Shown here one piece after another: positions 42,235 through 51,252 of a stretch of 64,000 nt of DNA. The stretch spans positions 102,482 through 166,481 of the forward strand of contig JAFSKN010000016.1 in NCBI GenBank assembly GCA_017448975.1, written 5' to 3'. Every line of letters begins with the position of its first letter. Position 1 is the first letter of the stretch. A program made the translations under genes and the position numbers. A model generated the notes under the pieces. It was not told where the DNA came from, made no database searches, and saw nothing but the letters and a program-made list of their open reading frames with translations. The DNA is from Clostridia bacterium. Its GTDB lineage: Bacteria; Bacillota; Clostridia; Christensenellales; Aristaeellaceae.

Positions 42235-43188
42235 ATGAAAAATTTAGATTTAACCATTCGGGAGCCGGAGGAACTGGCAAAGGTGGCCCGGGCCCTGGGC
42301 TCGGAGGTGCGGCTGCGCATCATGCAATTGCTGGGAGATCAAAGCATGAGCGTGGTGGAGCTGGCGGAGGCCATGGGGGTGCCGCTCTCCACCGTGAGCA
42401 ACAACATTGTGGTGCTGGAGGAGGCGGGGCTTATCCGCACGGAGCGGAAAAACGGCCTGCGGGGCACCATGAAGCTGTGCAGCCGCAAGCGCGACCAAAT
42501 CCACATCGACCTGGTGGCCGCGGAGCAAAGGAAGATCGAATCCTTTTTCCAGTATATGCCCATCGGGAACTATACCGACTGCCATATCGTGCCCACCTGC
42601 GGCATGGCGGGCACCCAAAGCAGCATCGGCGTGCAGGATGATACGGCCCTGTTTTATGAGCCGGAGCATTTCGGGGCGCAGCTGCTTTGGTTCCAGGGCG
42701 GGTATGTGGAATACCGGTTCAGCAGCCGCCATGCGCTGAACAGGAAATTGCACTGCCTGGAGGTCAGCTTCGAGGCCTGTTCGGAAGCGCCCAATTACCG
42801 GCTGGATTGGCCCAGCGATATTACCGTATGGATCAACGGCATTGAATTGGGCACCTGGCGCTGCCCCGGGGATTTCGGAGGGCGACAGGGCCGGTGCACC
42901 CCCATTTGGTGGCCCCGGTCCGCCACCCAGTACGGCATCGTGAAGCGCTGGCGGGTGGATGAAAGCGGCTGCAAGTTAGACGATGAACGGATTTCCTCCG
43001 TCACTCTGGAGCAGCTGCGCTTAAAGGAGCACCCCTACATCACCCTGCGCATCGGCATCAAGGAGGACGCGGAGCAGCAGGGCGGCATCAATTTGTTCGG
43101 CGAACAGTTTGGCGATTACAATCAAGCGATTATTATGCGGCTGGATTCCATCGCAGAGTCCGCCGCCGAAGGGAGCAATGCATCATGA
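42235..43188 (+). CDS. ArsR-type HTH regulator with a large C-terminal beta-rich domain
   Basis: The 317-residue protein has an N-terminal winged helix (about 15-95: VARALGSEVRLRIMQLLGDQ, then LAEAMGVPLSTVSNNIVVLE). This is joined to about 200 residues with no metal-binding signature. The C-terminal part (YVEYRFSSRHALNRKLHCLE, then DWPSDITVWINGIELGTW) looks like a jelly-roll or galactose-binding-like module, suggesting that it senses a sugar rather than a metal. This is inference. It lies between the secreted GH43 and the GH2 genes, overlapping the latter by ATGA, so it probably regulates this locus. ATG 42235 has GAGGGGG upstream. Confidence 0.85.
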   Translation: MKNLDLTIREPEELAKVARALGSEVRLRIMQLLGDQSMSVVELAEAMGVPLSTVSNNIVVLEEAGLIRTERKNGLRGTMKLCSRKRDQIHIDLVAAEQRKIESFFQYMPIGNYTDCHIVPTCGMAGTQSSIGVQDDTALFYEPEHFGAQLLWFQGGYVEYRFSSRHALNRKLHCLEVSFEACSEAPNYRLDWPSDITVWINGIELGTWRCPGDFGGRQGRCTPIWWPRSATQYGIVKRWRVDESGCKLDDERISSVTLEQLRLKEHPYITLRIGIKEDAEQQGGINLFGEQFGDYNQAIIMRLDSIAESAAEGSNAS

Positions 43189-44942
43189 CCACCATTCTTC
43201 GGCCCGAGCATCCCCGGCCCGACCGGGAGCGGAAAAATTGGATGACCCTGAACGGCTCCTGGCGCTTTGCTTTTGACAGGGAAAACGCGGGGAAGAAAGA
43301 AAAATGGTACGCGGGCAGGGATTATCACCTGGAGATCCAGGTTCCCTTCGCCTACCAAAGCAAGCTCAGCGGCATCGACAGCCAGGAGCATTGCGACGCG
43401 GTATGGTACGAACGGGATTTCGTCCTTCCGGAAAAGCTGCGCCCCCTCCGCCGCCTGCTGCATTTCGGCGCGGTGGATTACAAGGCGGATGTGTGGCTGG
43501 ACGGCCAGTACCTGGGCGGTCATGAGGGAGGCTATACGCCGTTCACCTTCGATATCACCGATTTGACGGAAGGCAAGGAAGCCTGCCGCCTGACCGTTCG
43601 CTGCGAGGACCGCTTGGACTTTGACCAGCCCCGGGGCAAGCAGTCCTACCGGCCCGAGCCCTTCGGCTGCTGGTATACGCCCGTTACCGGCATTTGGCAA
43701 AGCGTGTGGCTGGAGGGCGTGGGGGAATTCTATCCCGTGGATTTCCGGCTCACCGGGCACATTGAAACAGGCTCCGTGAAGGCAGAAATTGAATTGAACG
43801 AGCTGCCCAATGGCGGCGCGGTGCGCCTGACAGCCTCCTTCCAGGGCAAAACCGTGGCCCGGCAGGAGATTGAAGTCACGTCCGATCGATTCATTCAAAC
43901 GGAATTGTATCTGAACCACAACGAGGATTTAGAGGGCATCCACATGTGGTGGCCCGGCCATCCTGCGCTGTATGATCTGACCATTGAAACCATCGCGGGC
44001 GGCCAGGTCTGCGACCAGGTGAACACGTACTTTGGCCTGCGGAAAATTGACGTGCAGAACGGCTATGTGATGCTGAATCAAACCGCGCTGTTTCAGCGGC
44101 TGGTGCTGGATCAGGGCTATTGGCCGGATGGACTGCTCACCGCCCCCAGCGACGAAGCGCTGAAGCGCGACGTGGAATTGACGCTGCAAATGGGCTACAA
44201 CGGGGCCCGGAAGCACCAGAAATTTGAGGACCCTCGGTATCTGTATTGGGCGGACCATCTGGGCCTCATCGTATGGAGCGAGCTGCCCAGCGCCTATTGG
44301 CTGCGTGACAGCGAAAAGCGGAACATGATCCGGGATTTGAGCGAGGCCATCCGGCGGGACTACAATCACCCCTGCATCCTCACCTGGGTGCCCATCAATG
44401 AAAGCTGGGGCGTGCCCTTCATCCGTTTCCAGAAGGAAGCTCAGGAGCTGGCGGATACCCTGTACCATCTGGTGCATTGCCTGGACGGCACGCGCCTGGT
44501 GTCCGGCAACGACGGCTGGGAGCAGGCTGCCACCGATCTGGTGACGGTGCACGATTACACCGCCTGGCCGGAGCAATTGGGCCGGGAATACGGGGATATC
44601 GATTTGATGCTCAAAACCACGCCCACTGGCGGCCGCTTCGTTTCCGCCGAGGGGTACGATCACACCGGAAAGCCCCTGCTGCTGACCGAATACGGTGGCA
44701 TTGCCATGCAGAAGGACGCGGGCGGCGGCAATTGGGGCTATAACGGCGCGGTGAAGGATGAGGAAAGCTTCCTCAAGCGCTTCGAGGCCATCACCCAGGC
44801 CTTCAAGCACATGCCGGGCTTTAGGGGCTATTGCTACACCCAATTGACCGACGTGTTCCAGGAGGTGAACGGCCTATTGGATATGGACCGGAATCCCAAG
44901 GCCAGCCTGGAAGAGATTCGCAGGATTAACCTGAGTCGGTAA
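43185..44942 (+). CDS. GH2-family glycoside hydrolase (cytoplasmic)
   Basis: The 585-residue protein has the GH2 order: sugar-binding domain (about 15-170, with YERDFVLPEKLRPL and VWLDGQYLGGHEGGYTPFTF), immunoglobulin-like domain (about 175-275) and a barrel. The acid/base Glu is in WVPINESWGVP (about 406) and the nucleophile Glu in LLLTEYGGIAM (about 503). It has no signal peptide. GH2 covers beta-galactosidases, glucuronidases, mannosidases and arabinosidases, so specificity is open. It is shorter than LacZ because it lacks the C-terminal domains. It overlaps the regulator gene by 4 bp. A palindromic repeat follows before the cytoplasmic GH43. Confidence 0.93.
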   Translation: MTTILRPEHPRPDRERKNWMTLNGSWRFAFDRENAGKKEKWYAGRDYHLEIQVPFAYQSKLSGIDSQEHCDAVWYERDFVLPEKLRPLRRLLHFGAVDYKADVWLDGQYLGGHEGGYTPFTFDITDLTEGKEACRLTVRCEDRLDFDQPRGKQSYRPEPFGCWYTPVTGIWQSVWLEGVGEFYPVDFRLTGHIETGSVKAEIELNELPNGGAVRLTASFQGKTVARQEIEVTSDRFIQTELYLNHNEDLEGIHMWWPGHPALYDLTIETIAGGQVCDQVNTYFGLRKIDVQNGYVMLNQTALFQRLVLDQGYWPDGLLTAPSDEALKRDVELTLQMGYNGARKHQKFEDPRYLYWADHLGLIVWSELPSAYWLRDSEKRNMIRDLSEAIRRDYNHPCILTWVPINESWGVPFIRFQKEAQELADTLYHLVHCLDGTRLVSGNDGWEQAATDLVTVHDYTAWPEQLGREYGDIDLMLKTTPTGGRFVSAEGYDHTGKPLLLTEYGGIAMQKDAGGGNWGYNGAVKDEESFLKRFEAITQAFKHMPGFRGYCYTQLTDVFQEVNGLLDMDRNPKASLEEIRRINLSR

Positions 44943-44974
44943 GCAGGAAAAATGTTTGTGGGATGAAAGGCGAA

Positions 44975-45071
44975 AGAGAGAACAGAGTACAGAGTGCAGA
45001 TTGAATCGTCTGATGATGGATTCCGGCTTCATGTATTCACAATAATATCTGTACTCTGAACTCTGTACTCT
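44975..45071. repeat. Palindromic interspersed repeat with ACAGAGTACAGAG-type arms
   Basis: The left arm (about 44975-45002) iterates AACAGAGTACAGAG-like words; the right arm (45044-45071) is its approximate complement (CTGTACTCTGAACTC). The 40-bp centre is unrelated. The design equals that of the elements at 6770 and 22009, but with a different word. Confidence 0.7.
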
Positions 45072-45110
45072 AAAACGCAGCGACTTTCAATGCTTAATGA
45101 GGTGAAAAGC

Positions 45111-47333
45111 ATGTCCCGTTACTATTCCAACCCCCGTCCTCTTTCCGATCTGTGGGATGGGCAGGAAATCGGCGATCCTTTTCTGATGCGGTTCAACGGG
45201 CAGTATTACCTGTACTGCTCCAGCCATGGCAACGGCCCCGGCATCAAATGCTGGGTCAGCCGGGATATGATGGATTTTACCTATCAGGGCTATGTATGCG
45301 AGGATCCCCGGATCGAGGGGGCCTACGCGCCGGAGGTCTGCTATGCGGCGGGAAAATTCTATATGGTCACCTCCCCCAAGGGCAGCGGTCATTACCTGCT
45401 GCGGGGCGACAGTCCTCTGGGTCCCTTTCAGGTGATCAGCGAAAACTACGGCCTGGGCATCGACGGCAGCCTGTTTGTGGATGACGACGGGAAAGAATAT
45501 TTTTACCGAGCCAGCGCTCAGGGCATCCGGGCGCACAATATGCCCACGCCGGATGCAATCGATGTGCACAGCGCCGTGATCCCTGCCAGCTTCCTGGGCC
45601 ATTGGACGGAAGGCCCGATGGTGATCAAGCGGAATGGTCGTTACTACCTCACCAACACGGGCAACCATGTATTGAGCAAGGGCTATCATGTGGATTATTT
45701 CGTATCCCATGAAGGACCGGACCGGGGCTATTACGCCCTAAAGGAACAGCAGCTTTTGCTGGAAACAAGGGATGAATACCACGCCCTGGGCCATTCCTCC
45801 ACCTGCGTGGGCCCGGATATGGACACCCTGTATATCGTCTATCACAAAAACATTCTGGATCAATGGAACCGGCCCCATCACCGGTCCCTGTGTATCGATC
45901 AGCTGTTTTTTAACGGCGACCGGATGTACACAAACGCCTGCTGGTGGCGGCAGAAAGCGCCAAGGCTTCCGGACTGCGCCTGCTTCGGCGGGGAAGGCCT
46001 GCTGGACGGGGGCGATATGCGGTTTCTGCCCATGGAAACGAATGAAACCTATACGGCGGAGCTTTGCGGCACGCTGCAAAAGGAAGCGGGCCGGATGGTA
46101 TTCTCCCAAAACGAAAAAAACGGCCTTTTCCTGACCGTTCATGGATCGGGACAATGGGAAGCGCACCTGGAGGACGGGCAGCAAAGCCGTGGTTTCTCCG
46201 GCACGTTTCCCGCCGCCATCGATCCCAAAGCGCTGATGTGTGTAAAAGTAAGCCTGCGGGATGGAAAACTGTTCGTCTATGTGAATCAATTGGAAATTCT
46301 GCAGGCGGAAACGAAGCTGGGCGGCGGGAAAATCGGCCTGTCCCAGGATTTCCTGCCGGGCTTTTCCGGCTTTTCCTCCGTTGCCCAGGACAGCGAGGCG
46401 GGCCGGGATGAAAAAAAGATTCCCGGCGCGTTTGACGCTTTCCATGCCCTGGCGTGCATCAAAACGGCAGAAGGGGAACAAAACTGCCAGGCTGCGTCGA
46501 TTCGGGCGGGAGAGACGCTTTCGTTCGTCGTGAATGTGTGGAAAGCGGGAGAATATCACGTGCTGTGCACGGTAAAAAACACGCCCGGCCCGCTGAACGG
46601 CAGCGTCAATGATACCCCGTTTCGCACACAGTCCTGCGAGCAAACGGACGAGCAGGGCATGGAAAAACGGTATTTGGGCATTGTACCTTTCTCTGCCGGA
46701 GAGCAGACTATGAAGCTGCGCCTGGAAAACGATGCGGTGCTCGACCGGATGTATGTGCTGGAAGCGGATGAAGCGCAGTCTGCTGAAATCATCCGGGATG
46801 GAAACGACGTAACAAATGGACAATTGCAGGTGATCGGCCACAAAGCGCAAAACAGCATGAACCGCAAGTTCAGCGGCTACACCTGCGCCGAGGGCTACGG
46901 GGAAGCTTATTTTGGCGGCATGTACAGGGACTGCCAGGTGGAAGCGGAAATGTACCTGGATCCCTGCTCCCCGGATGCCTCCGCCTGCATTTATCTGCGC
47001 AGCAGGAAAGAATCCTGGCACCCGCATCAGGTGCATGAAGGCCGCCACGCCTATTGCGTGCGCGTTACGCCCGGCAGGATCGAACTGAGCAAACAGGCGT
47101 ATCATGAAACCATTTTAGCGTCCGCGGCCCTTCCCAATTGCTTCCCCGCAACATTGAAGCTGATTTGCCGGGCGGAAGGAAACCAAATCACCGTTTGGCA
47201 GGAAAATGATGCCGGAAGCGTGCTGCTGCTTTCTTATCTGGATCCCTTGGCCCTGCCCTGCGGGCGGATGGGAATCGACGCGTCCGGTGACGGGATTGGA
47301 TTCCTGAGCGTGCGTTTGGTAAGCATAAGCTGA
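45111..47333 (+). CDS. Cytoplasmic GH43 glycosidase with C-terminal beta domains
   Basis: The 740-residue protein has a GH43 propeller (about 15-290). Its residues are Asp in EIGDPFLMRF (about 23), Asp in GLGIDGSLFV (about 118) and Glu in HWTEGPMVI (about 165). Later beta-rich regions end in a lectin-like domain (CSPDASACIYLRSRKESWHP). It lacks a signal peptide, in contrast to its paralogue at 39925, so it should finish oligomers brought in by the importers. ATG 45111 has GAGGTG 6 bp upstream; an in-frame ATG at 45090 is less well placed. It is the last gene of the glycan locus. Confidence 0.9.
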   Translation: MSRYYSNPRPLSDLWDGQEIGDPFLMRFNGQYYLYCSSHGNGPGIKCWVSRDMMDFTYQGYVCEDPRIEGAYAPEVCYAAGKFYMVTSPKGSGHYLLRGDSPLGPFQVISENYGLGIDGSLFVDDDGKEYFYRASAQGIRAHNMPTPDAIDVHSAVIPASFLGHWTEGPMVIKRNGRYYLTNTGNHVLSKGYHVDYFVSHEGPDRGYYALKEQQLLLETRDEYHALGHSSTCVGPDMDTLYIVYHKNILDQWNRPHHRSLCIDQLFFNGDRMYTNACWWRQKAPRLPDCACFGGEGLLDGGDMRFLPMETNETYTAELCGTLQKEAGRMVFSQNEKNGLFLTVHGSGQWEAHLEDGQQSRGFSGTFPAAIDPKALMCVKVSLRDGKLFVYVNQLEILQAETKLGGGKIGLSQDFLPGFSGFSSVAQDSEAGRDEKKIPGAFDAFHALACIKTAEGEQNCQAASIRAGETLSFVVNVWKAGEYHVLCTVKNTPGPLNGSVNDTPFRTQSCEQTDEQGMEKRYLGIVPFSAGEQTMKLRLENDAVLDRMYVLEADEAQSAEIIRDGNDVTNGQLQVIGHKAQNSMNRKFSGYTCAEGYGEAYFGGMYRDCQVEAEMYLDPCSPDASACIYLRSRKESWHPHQVHEGRHAYCVRVTPGRIELSKQAYHETILASAALPNCFPATLKLICRAEGNQITVWQENDAGSVLLLSYLDPLALPCGRMGIDASGDGIGFLSVRLVSIS

Positions 47334-47551
47334 AATGTGAATAAAGCTGGAATTGTCAGCTAATTGGCTCCCATATAAAAAAACAAAAAGCTCAACGGTA
47401 AAACGCCAACCGTGAAATAGACATAATTCGGAATAGACACAAATGAAAAAGCAGAGCCATACATTCAGACAGTATAAACGCCGATCTATAACCCTTCATT
47501 CGACCCATTTCATAGATTTCATTGACAGAAAGCATTCCGATCAACGCAACG

Positions 47552-48058
47552 ATGAAGTACGAAATTATCTATTTGAGTAAATCAGGAAATACCGCCAAAG
47601 TGGCCCGCGCAATTGCGTCGCGCTATCCTCAAACCCAATGCAGAATAGTGGATTTTGCAAAGGAAGAGCCTTCGCTGGACGCAGATATTTATCTCATAGG
47701 TTTTGGTGTGTATCGGGGTACCTGTCCTTTCTCATTGCTGAGCTTTCTTAGGAAATTGGAAGGAAAAACGATCATATTGTTTGGAACTGAAGCCATCAGC
47801 GCTGCCAGCCAGATCACAAAGCAGATAGAATACGTTATCCTGCCTTTCCTTTCGGAGCATTGCGCTTATAAAGGCATTTGCATTGTTCCCGGAAGTTTTT
47901 CCAAAGCGGGAATGGATTATCTCTGCACTGCACTTCAGGTGCAAAACGATTCAGTCAAAGAGCAACAGCTTTACAACCTATACGCTGCTGCCGCCCATCG
48001 GCCTGATCAAATGGATTATGAAACAGTCCTGTCATATATTCAGAGCGCACTCGCATAG
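47552..48058 (+). CDS. Flavodoxin-like protein
   Basis: The 168-residue protein opens MKYEIIYLSKSGNTAKVARA, where SKSGNTAKV is the FMN-phosphate-binding loop of short flavodoxins. IYLIGFGVYRGTCPFSLLSF is the second flavin-binding region. It probably carries electrons in the cytoplasm. There is no clear ribosome site before ATG 47552. An in-frame TTG at 47522 would add ten residues and has none either. The 218 bp upstream hold no other gene and no obvious promoter. It is the last likely chromosomal gene before the mobilizable element. Confidence 0.8.
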   Translation: MKYEIIYLSKSGNTAKVARAIASRYPQTQCRIVDFAKEEPSLDADIYLIGFGVYRGTCPFSLLSFLRKLEGKTIILFGTEAISAASQITKQIEYVILPFLSEHCAYKGICIVPGSFSKAGMDYLCTALQVQNDSVKEQQLYNLYAAAAHRPDQMDYETVLSYIQSALA

Positions 48059-48291
48059 AAAGCCATCGTGTGCGGTATTGCCATAAAAACCAAAGGAACT
48101 GCTCAAGATTGTTCTTTGACGCATTCCTCACATGCAATTCTGGCATTCAGCATAAACGTAAACTTGAACGGGCAATCTGCCATGCAATTGATAGCATCCA
48201 AATACACCGCTCGGTGTGAAGGCCGCAGCGGCGAAAAAGAATCCAAACGTGGTTTTAAAGAAATGTGGGGAACGGATAACTCGGAAGATGA
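48059..48291. other. Intergenic region at the probable left edge of the mobilizable element
   Basis: No convincing gene. A minus-strand frame with paired cysteines (CMADC, CEEC) has no start or ribosome site. The attachment site of the element should be in or near here, but I could not find a repeat shared with the right side. Confidence 0.4.
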
Positions 48292-49494
48292 TTAAGAAAT
48301 CATTATTGGAATCAGATTGCTTTGGGGAAGCTTCGCATGCTTGCACTTTAATATCGCATGGATTGCAGCATCCGTGATTTTCCAGGTATCGCAGGGATCA
48401 TTCTCCGCAAATGTTTCCACCCAGGCTGTGCCTTCCTCCAGATTGAATCGAATCTCACCCCACTCCCCGCCGTTGTCTACCTGATAAGCGTAGATAGCGG
48501 CGGCTATTTTTTTGCCTTCGCGGTGAGTGGAGATCTGTTTGAGGCGGATGCAATGAAGCTGACCAAACTTCACCAGTTCCAGAATCAGGTTTTCTACGGC
48601 ACGTTTATAGGCTCGTTCAGCGCTGGACGCGCCGCTGCCTTCAAACAATTCGGCCAGTTTCTCAAAGGACATCTGCATTTTCATATCGCTGACTCGGCCA
48701 CAGCGCATACAGATGGCGTTGCGCTGTTCCAGCAGCGTCTGATCCCGGTAAGAAAGTTTATCAAAGGCTTTGTCAACATTTTCAGCTTTTACCCCAGCCC
48801 TTAGGATACCGATATAATCCCAATGATCCGGGATCAGTTCGTCTTCCTGTTCCTTGCTTTCACTTTCATCGTTGAGCTGCACAGGCACCCGCCTGTTGCG
48901 CTGCCGATAGGCGGCTGCTAACTTTTCGGTAGCCGTTTTCTCCGCGCAGCCATCCTGTGCCGCAAAAAGCCGGATCGTCTCTTTTGTATTGCCGTGGCAG
49001 TCTGCAAATATCTGCATGATGCGCCGGGCATCCTTGTATTCCTGCAAAGAATCGAAGGAATGATATTCTTCCCCCATGCGAAACCGAAGCAGCGCATCGG
49101 TAATATATCTGTGAATGTAGGTGATAAAGGCTGTTCCCCTGCCGGGATCATATGAGGGAAACCGCTGCAATACTTCGATCCGGCATTCCAGCTTCAAATC
49201 CATGAAGTGCTCCGGGTGAATCCGTTCCCCTTCGCCGGTAAGGAAGGTGTTGATCCGGTCGTTAAAATATTCCTCATTCTCATGGAGATAAAAGAAGACG
49301 TATTTCAGCTCATGGGTCTCCAGGGCTAAACGGATGTATTCATTCGTATTGCCCGACGGCAAACCGGGCGGAACCGGGATCAGCTGATATTCTCTGAACG
49401 CATCCTGCATGGTCAGCTTTCCACGCTCCGCCTGGGATGCCCGAGGCATATAGCCTTCCAAATCCCAGGAATAATCCTTCAGTGTCTGTTCCAA
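48292..49494 (-). CDS. Sigma-70-like protein of a mobilizable element
   Basis: The 400-residue protein has a sigma region 2-like stretch (KLECRIEVLQRFPSYDPGRG, then TAFITYIHRYITDALLRFRM, about residues 100-145). A C-terminal region 4-like stretch (DKLSYRDQTLLEQRNAICMR, then RAYKRAVENLILELV) follows. The middle is long and charged (ESESKEQEDEL). Related proteins occur beside DUF6076 genes in Clostridia elements. Their promoters are unknown, and whether they act as sigma factors is untested. It starts at TTG 49494 with GGAGG 5 bp upstream. The stop of the DUF6076 gene lies 12 bp before, so the two form an operon. Confidence 0.75.
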   Translation of the reverse strand: MEQTLKDYSWDLEGYMPRASQAERGKLTMQDAFREYQLIPVPPGLPSGNTNEYIRLALETHELKYVFFYLHENEEYFNDRINTFLTGEGERIHPEHFMDLKLECRIEVLQRFPSYDPGRGTAFITYIHRYITDALLRFRMGEEYHSFDSLQEYKDARRIMQIFADCHGNTKETIRLFAAQDGCAEKTATEKLAAAYRQRNRRVPVQLNDESESKEQEDELIPDHWDYIGILRAGVKAENVDKAFDKLSYRDQTLLEQRNAICMRCGRVSDMKMQMSFEKLAELFEGSGASSAERAYKRAVENLILELVKFGQLHCIRLKQISTHREGKKIAAAIYAYQVDNGGEWGEIRFNLEEGTAWVETFAENDPCDTWKITDAAIHAILKCKHAKLPQSNLIPIMIS

Positions 49495-49506
49495 TTCCGC
49501 CTCCGT

Positions 49507-50628
49507 TTATGCGAGCATCTTTTGCGCTTCGGCTTTCAGCGCGTCCTGCGCCATTTCTTCCAGATAAGAACCTTTGGCATAGGCCAAATCCGCCTTGGCC
49601 CGCTGCTTCTTGTCCTTCGCCAGCTTCTTCATTGTTACCGCCAGCGCCGGATCAAGGGTACCTCGTTTCAGGCACTGGTCAATGGTATTCATGCGCCGGG
49701 TGTAAGGCGCGTTCAGCGGATGATCTTCCGCCAATTCCCGCGCCGCCCTTCCCCGCATATTGCCGATCACCCGGCACTTTCTGCCCATGGGATCGGTGGG
49801 GCAGATATCACTGCAATATTTCGTGTGCCGGGCGTCCGTGGTCAGGAACCACCGGCCGCAAATGGCACAGCGCTTCGGGGCATGACCTACAGAAAGCCCC
49901 TCAAAGAAATCAGCCCGCAGCATCCCGCCGAAAGAGACAAAGTGCATATGCTTTTTCATCTGCATCTGCCCGTTTTTCTGGTTCACACCAGCCGTATATT
50001 GAACGGTCACATTGGTCATGGACATCCAGGAATCCGTGCCGTCACCGATACGGAAATCCTCGGGGAAGGATTGGCTGAATTGGGTCAGATAGGCTTCTTT
50101 CGTGCGGGGTAAATCCTTGGCGTCCAGCTTATCAGCAAAAGGAGCTATATGTTCTTGCAGTATGGTGATGGCGTCATAATAATTCGCCAGGGTGGGAGCC
50201 AGTATGATCAATTCGCCTGCCGGGCCGTATTTCTTTTCCGTTTCCTCGTTGATCTGCCCGTTCAGTACGGCATTGCTGAAGGATCGTATTTTCTTGAAAG
50301 CGTCTACGCTGAATACCTGATCCAGCCGCTGATCAAATTTTGGATTTGCCAGGAATGTAAAGGGCTCATTTTGAGCGATCAGTTTCAGCAGAGAATGAGC
50401 GGCTGAACACGCGCTGTTCATGGCTGCTTTATCAGCGATGCTAGTGCGCAGCATGGTGTTGACCGAAGCAATCTTTCTGCACAGCGGCAGCGATTCTTCC
50501 AAAGCCTCTTTGGGGATGTTCATAGCCATGCAAGCCACCATCCCAGCAGGCATAATCTTGTCCCGATACTGCACTGTATCACCGGAAAAAATCAAGGTGA
50601 GCATTCCGCTTTCTTTTTCTAAATTCAT
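49507..50628 (-). CDS. DUF6076-like protein with C-terminal zinc-finger
   Basis: The 373-residue protein belongs, as I recall, to DUF6076, found in mobile elements of Bacillota. The N-terminal two thirds are helical without known motifs. Near residue 265 there is a treble-clef-like zinc site, RCAICGRWFLTTDARHTKYC, followed by a basic helical tail (KKLAKDKKQRAKADLAYAKG). This suggests nucleic-acid binding. It is first in the minus-strand operon with the sigma-like gene and divergent from the mobilization genes. The promoter may be TATAAT at 50675-50670 with a poor -35. Confidence 0.7.
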   Translation of the reverse strand: MNLEKESGMLTLIFSGDTVQYRDKIMPAGMVACMAMNIPKEALEESLPLCRKIASVNTMLRTSIADKAAMNSACSAAHSLLKLIAQNEPFTFLANPKFDQRLDQVFSVDAFKKIRSFSNAVLNGQINEETEKKYGPAGELIILAPTLANYYDAITILQEHIAPFADKLDAKDLPRTKEAYLTQFSQSFPEDFRIGDGTDSWMSMTNVTVQYTAGVNQKNGQMQMKKHMHFVSFGGMLRADFFEGLSVGHAPKRCAICGRWFLTTDARHTKYCSDICPTDPMGRKCRVIGNMRGRAARELAEDHPLNAPYTRRMNTIDQCLKRGTLDPALAVTMKKLAKDKKQRAKADLAYAKGSYLEEMAQDALKAEAQKMLA

Positions 50629-50704
50629 GTTTTGTCGCCCCTCATTGCAAACATACGTTCCCTTTATTCATTATATATCAATTCTCTCAAAAAGGAAAGA
50701 GGTT

Positions 50705-50742
50705 CTGTCATGTTTTCTGTCGCGTTTTTCTGTCATGTTTTT
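50705..50742. repeat. Three tandem 12-13-bp repeats (CTGTCATGTTTT) in a divergent promoter region
   Basis: CTGTCATGTTTT, CTGTCGCGTTTTT and CTGTCATGTTTTT are adjacent; a looser fourth (TTGTCAGGCGTTTTT) follows near 50753. Iterons between divergent operons suggest an operator or accessory binding site. The rest of 50629-50909 shows no gene. Confidence 0.65.
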
Positions 50743-50909
50743 AGCTTTCGCCTTGTCAGGCGTTTTTCATGTTTTTTACGAATTCGATCATAATAAAGGT
50801 GGAAAGGCAAATACGCCGCAAGTATCCAGCAGTCAGCGCAAAGGGCATCGGGCAACCGGTGCTTTTTGCATTGCCTGTTGGCGGCAATAGATTGGAGGTG
50901 AAAGAGAAT

Positions 50910-51236
50910 ATGAGTAGCCAAATGGACAAGCTGAAAGCGGCACAGGAAAAGACGCTGCAGAAACTGCACAAAGCCCAGGAGGAAGAAAAGCAGATTAGAA
51001 AACGGATGGCGGAATTGACGCGGAACGAGCGCACTCATCGGCTGTGTACCCGTGGCGGCTATCTGGAAAAGCTGCTGATCGAACCGGAACTTTTCACGGA
51101 TGAGGATGTGTTTGCCTTCCTGGATTACGCTTTGAACACGTCATATGTGCAAACCCGGCTTAATTCCATGCTGGAAAGCAAGCGGAAAGCGGCAGCGAAG
51201 GCCGAGGAAACCGAAGCCGGGGAATCGGCTATCTAA
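50910..51236 (+). CDS. DUF3847-like mobilization accessory protein
   Basis: The 108-residue, highly charged protein has a coiled-coil N-terminal half (KLKAAQEKTLQKLHKAQEEE, then KQIRKRMAELTRNERTHRLC). CTRGGYLEKLL is the hallmark of DUF3847 and MobC-like accessory proteins encoded before relaxases. The tail (AFLDYALNTSYVQTRLNSML) resembles that of such proteins. It probably helps assemble the relaxosome at oriT. ATG 50910 follows GGAGG with 11-bp spacing; a start four codons later is possible. Between it and the relaxase lies the candidate oriT. Confidence 0.75.
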   Translation: MSSQMDKLKAAQEKTLQKLHKAQEEEKQIRKRMAELTRNERTHRLCTRGGYLEKLLIEPELFTDEDVFAFLDYALNTSYVQTRLNSMLESKRKAAAKAEETEAGESAI

Positions 51237-51252
51237 GCACCCGGAGTTTACG

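Noticed and set aside
48080-48200. Minus-strand frame with paired cysteines (CMADC, CEEC)
   Set aside because: No start codon, ribosome site or recognisable family; kept only as a note for the intergenic region.
50705-50742. CRISPR-like repeats
   Set aside because: The units are only 12-13 bp and abut without spacers; no cas genes are present.
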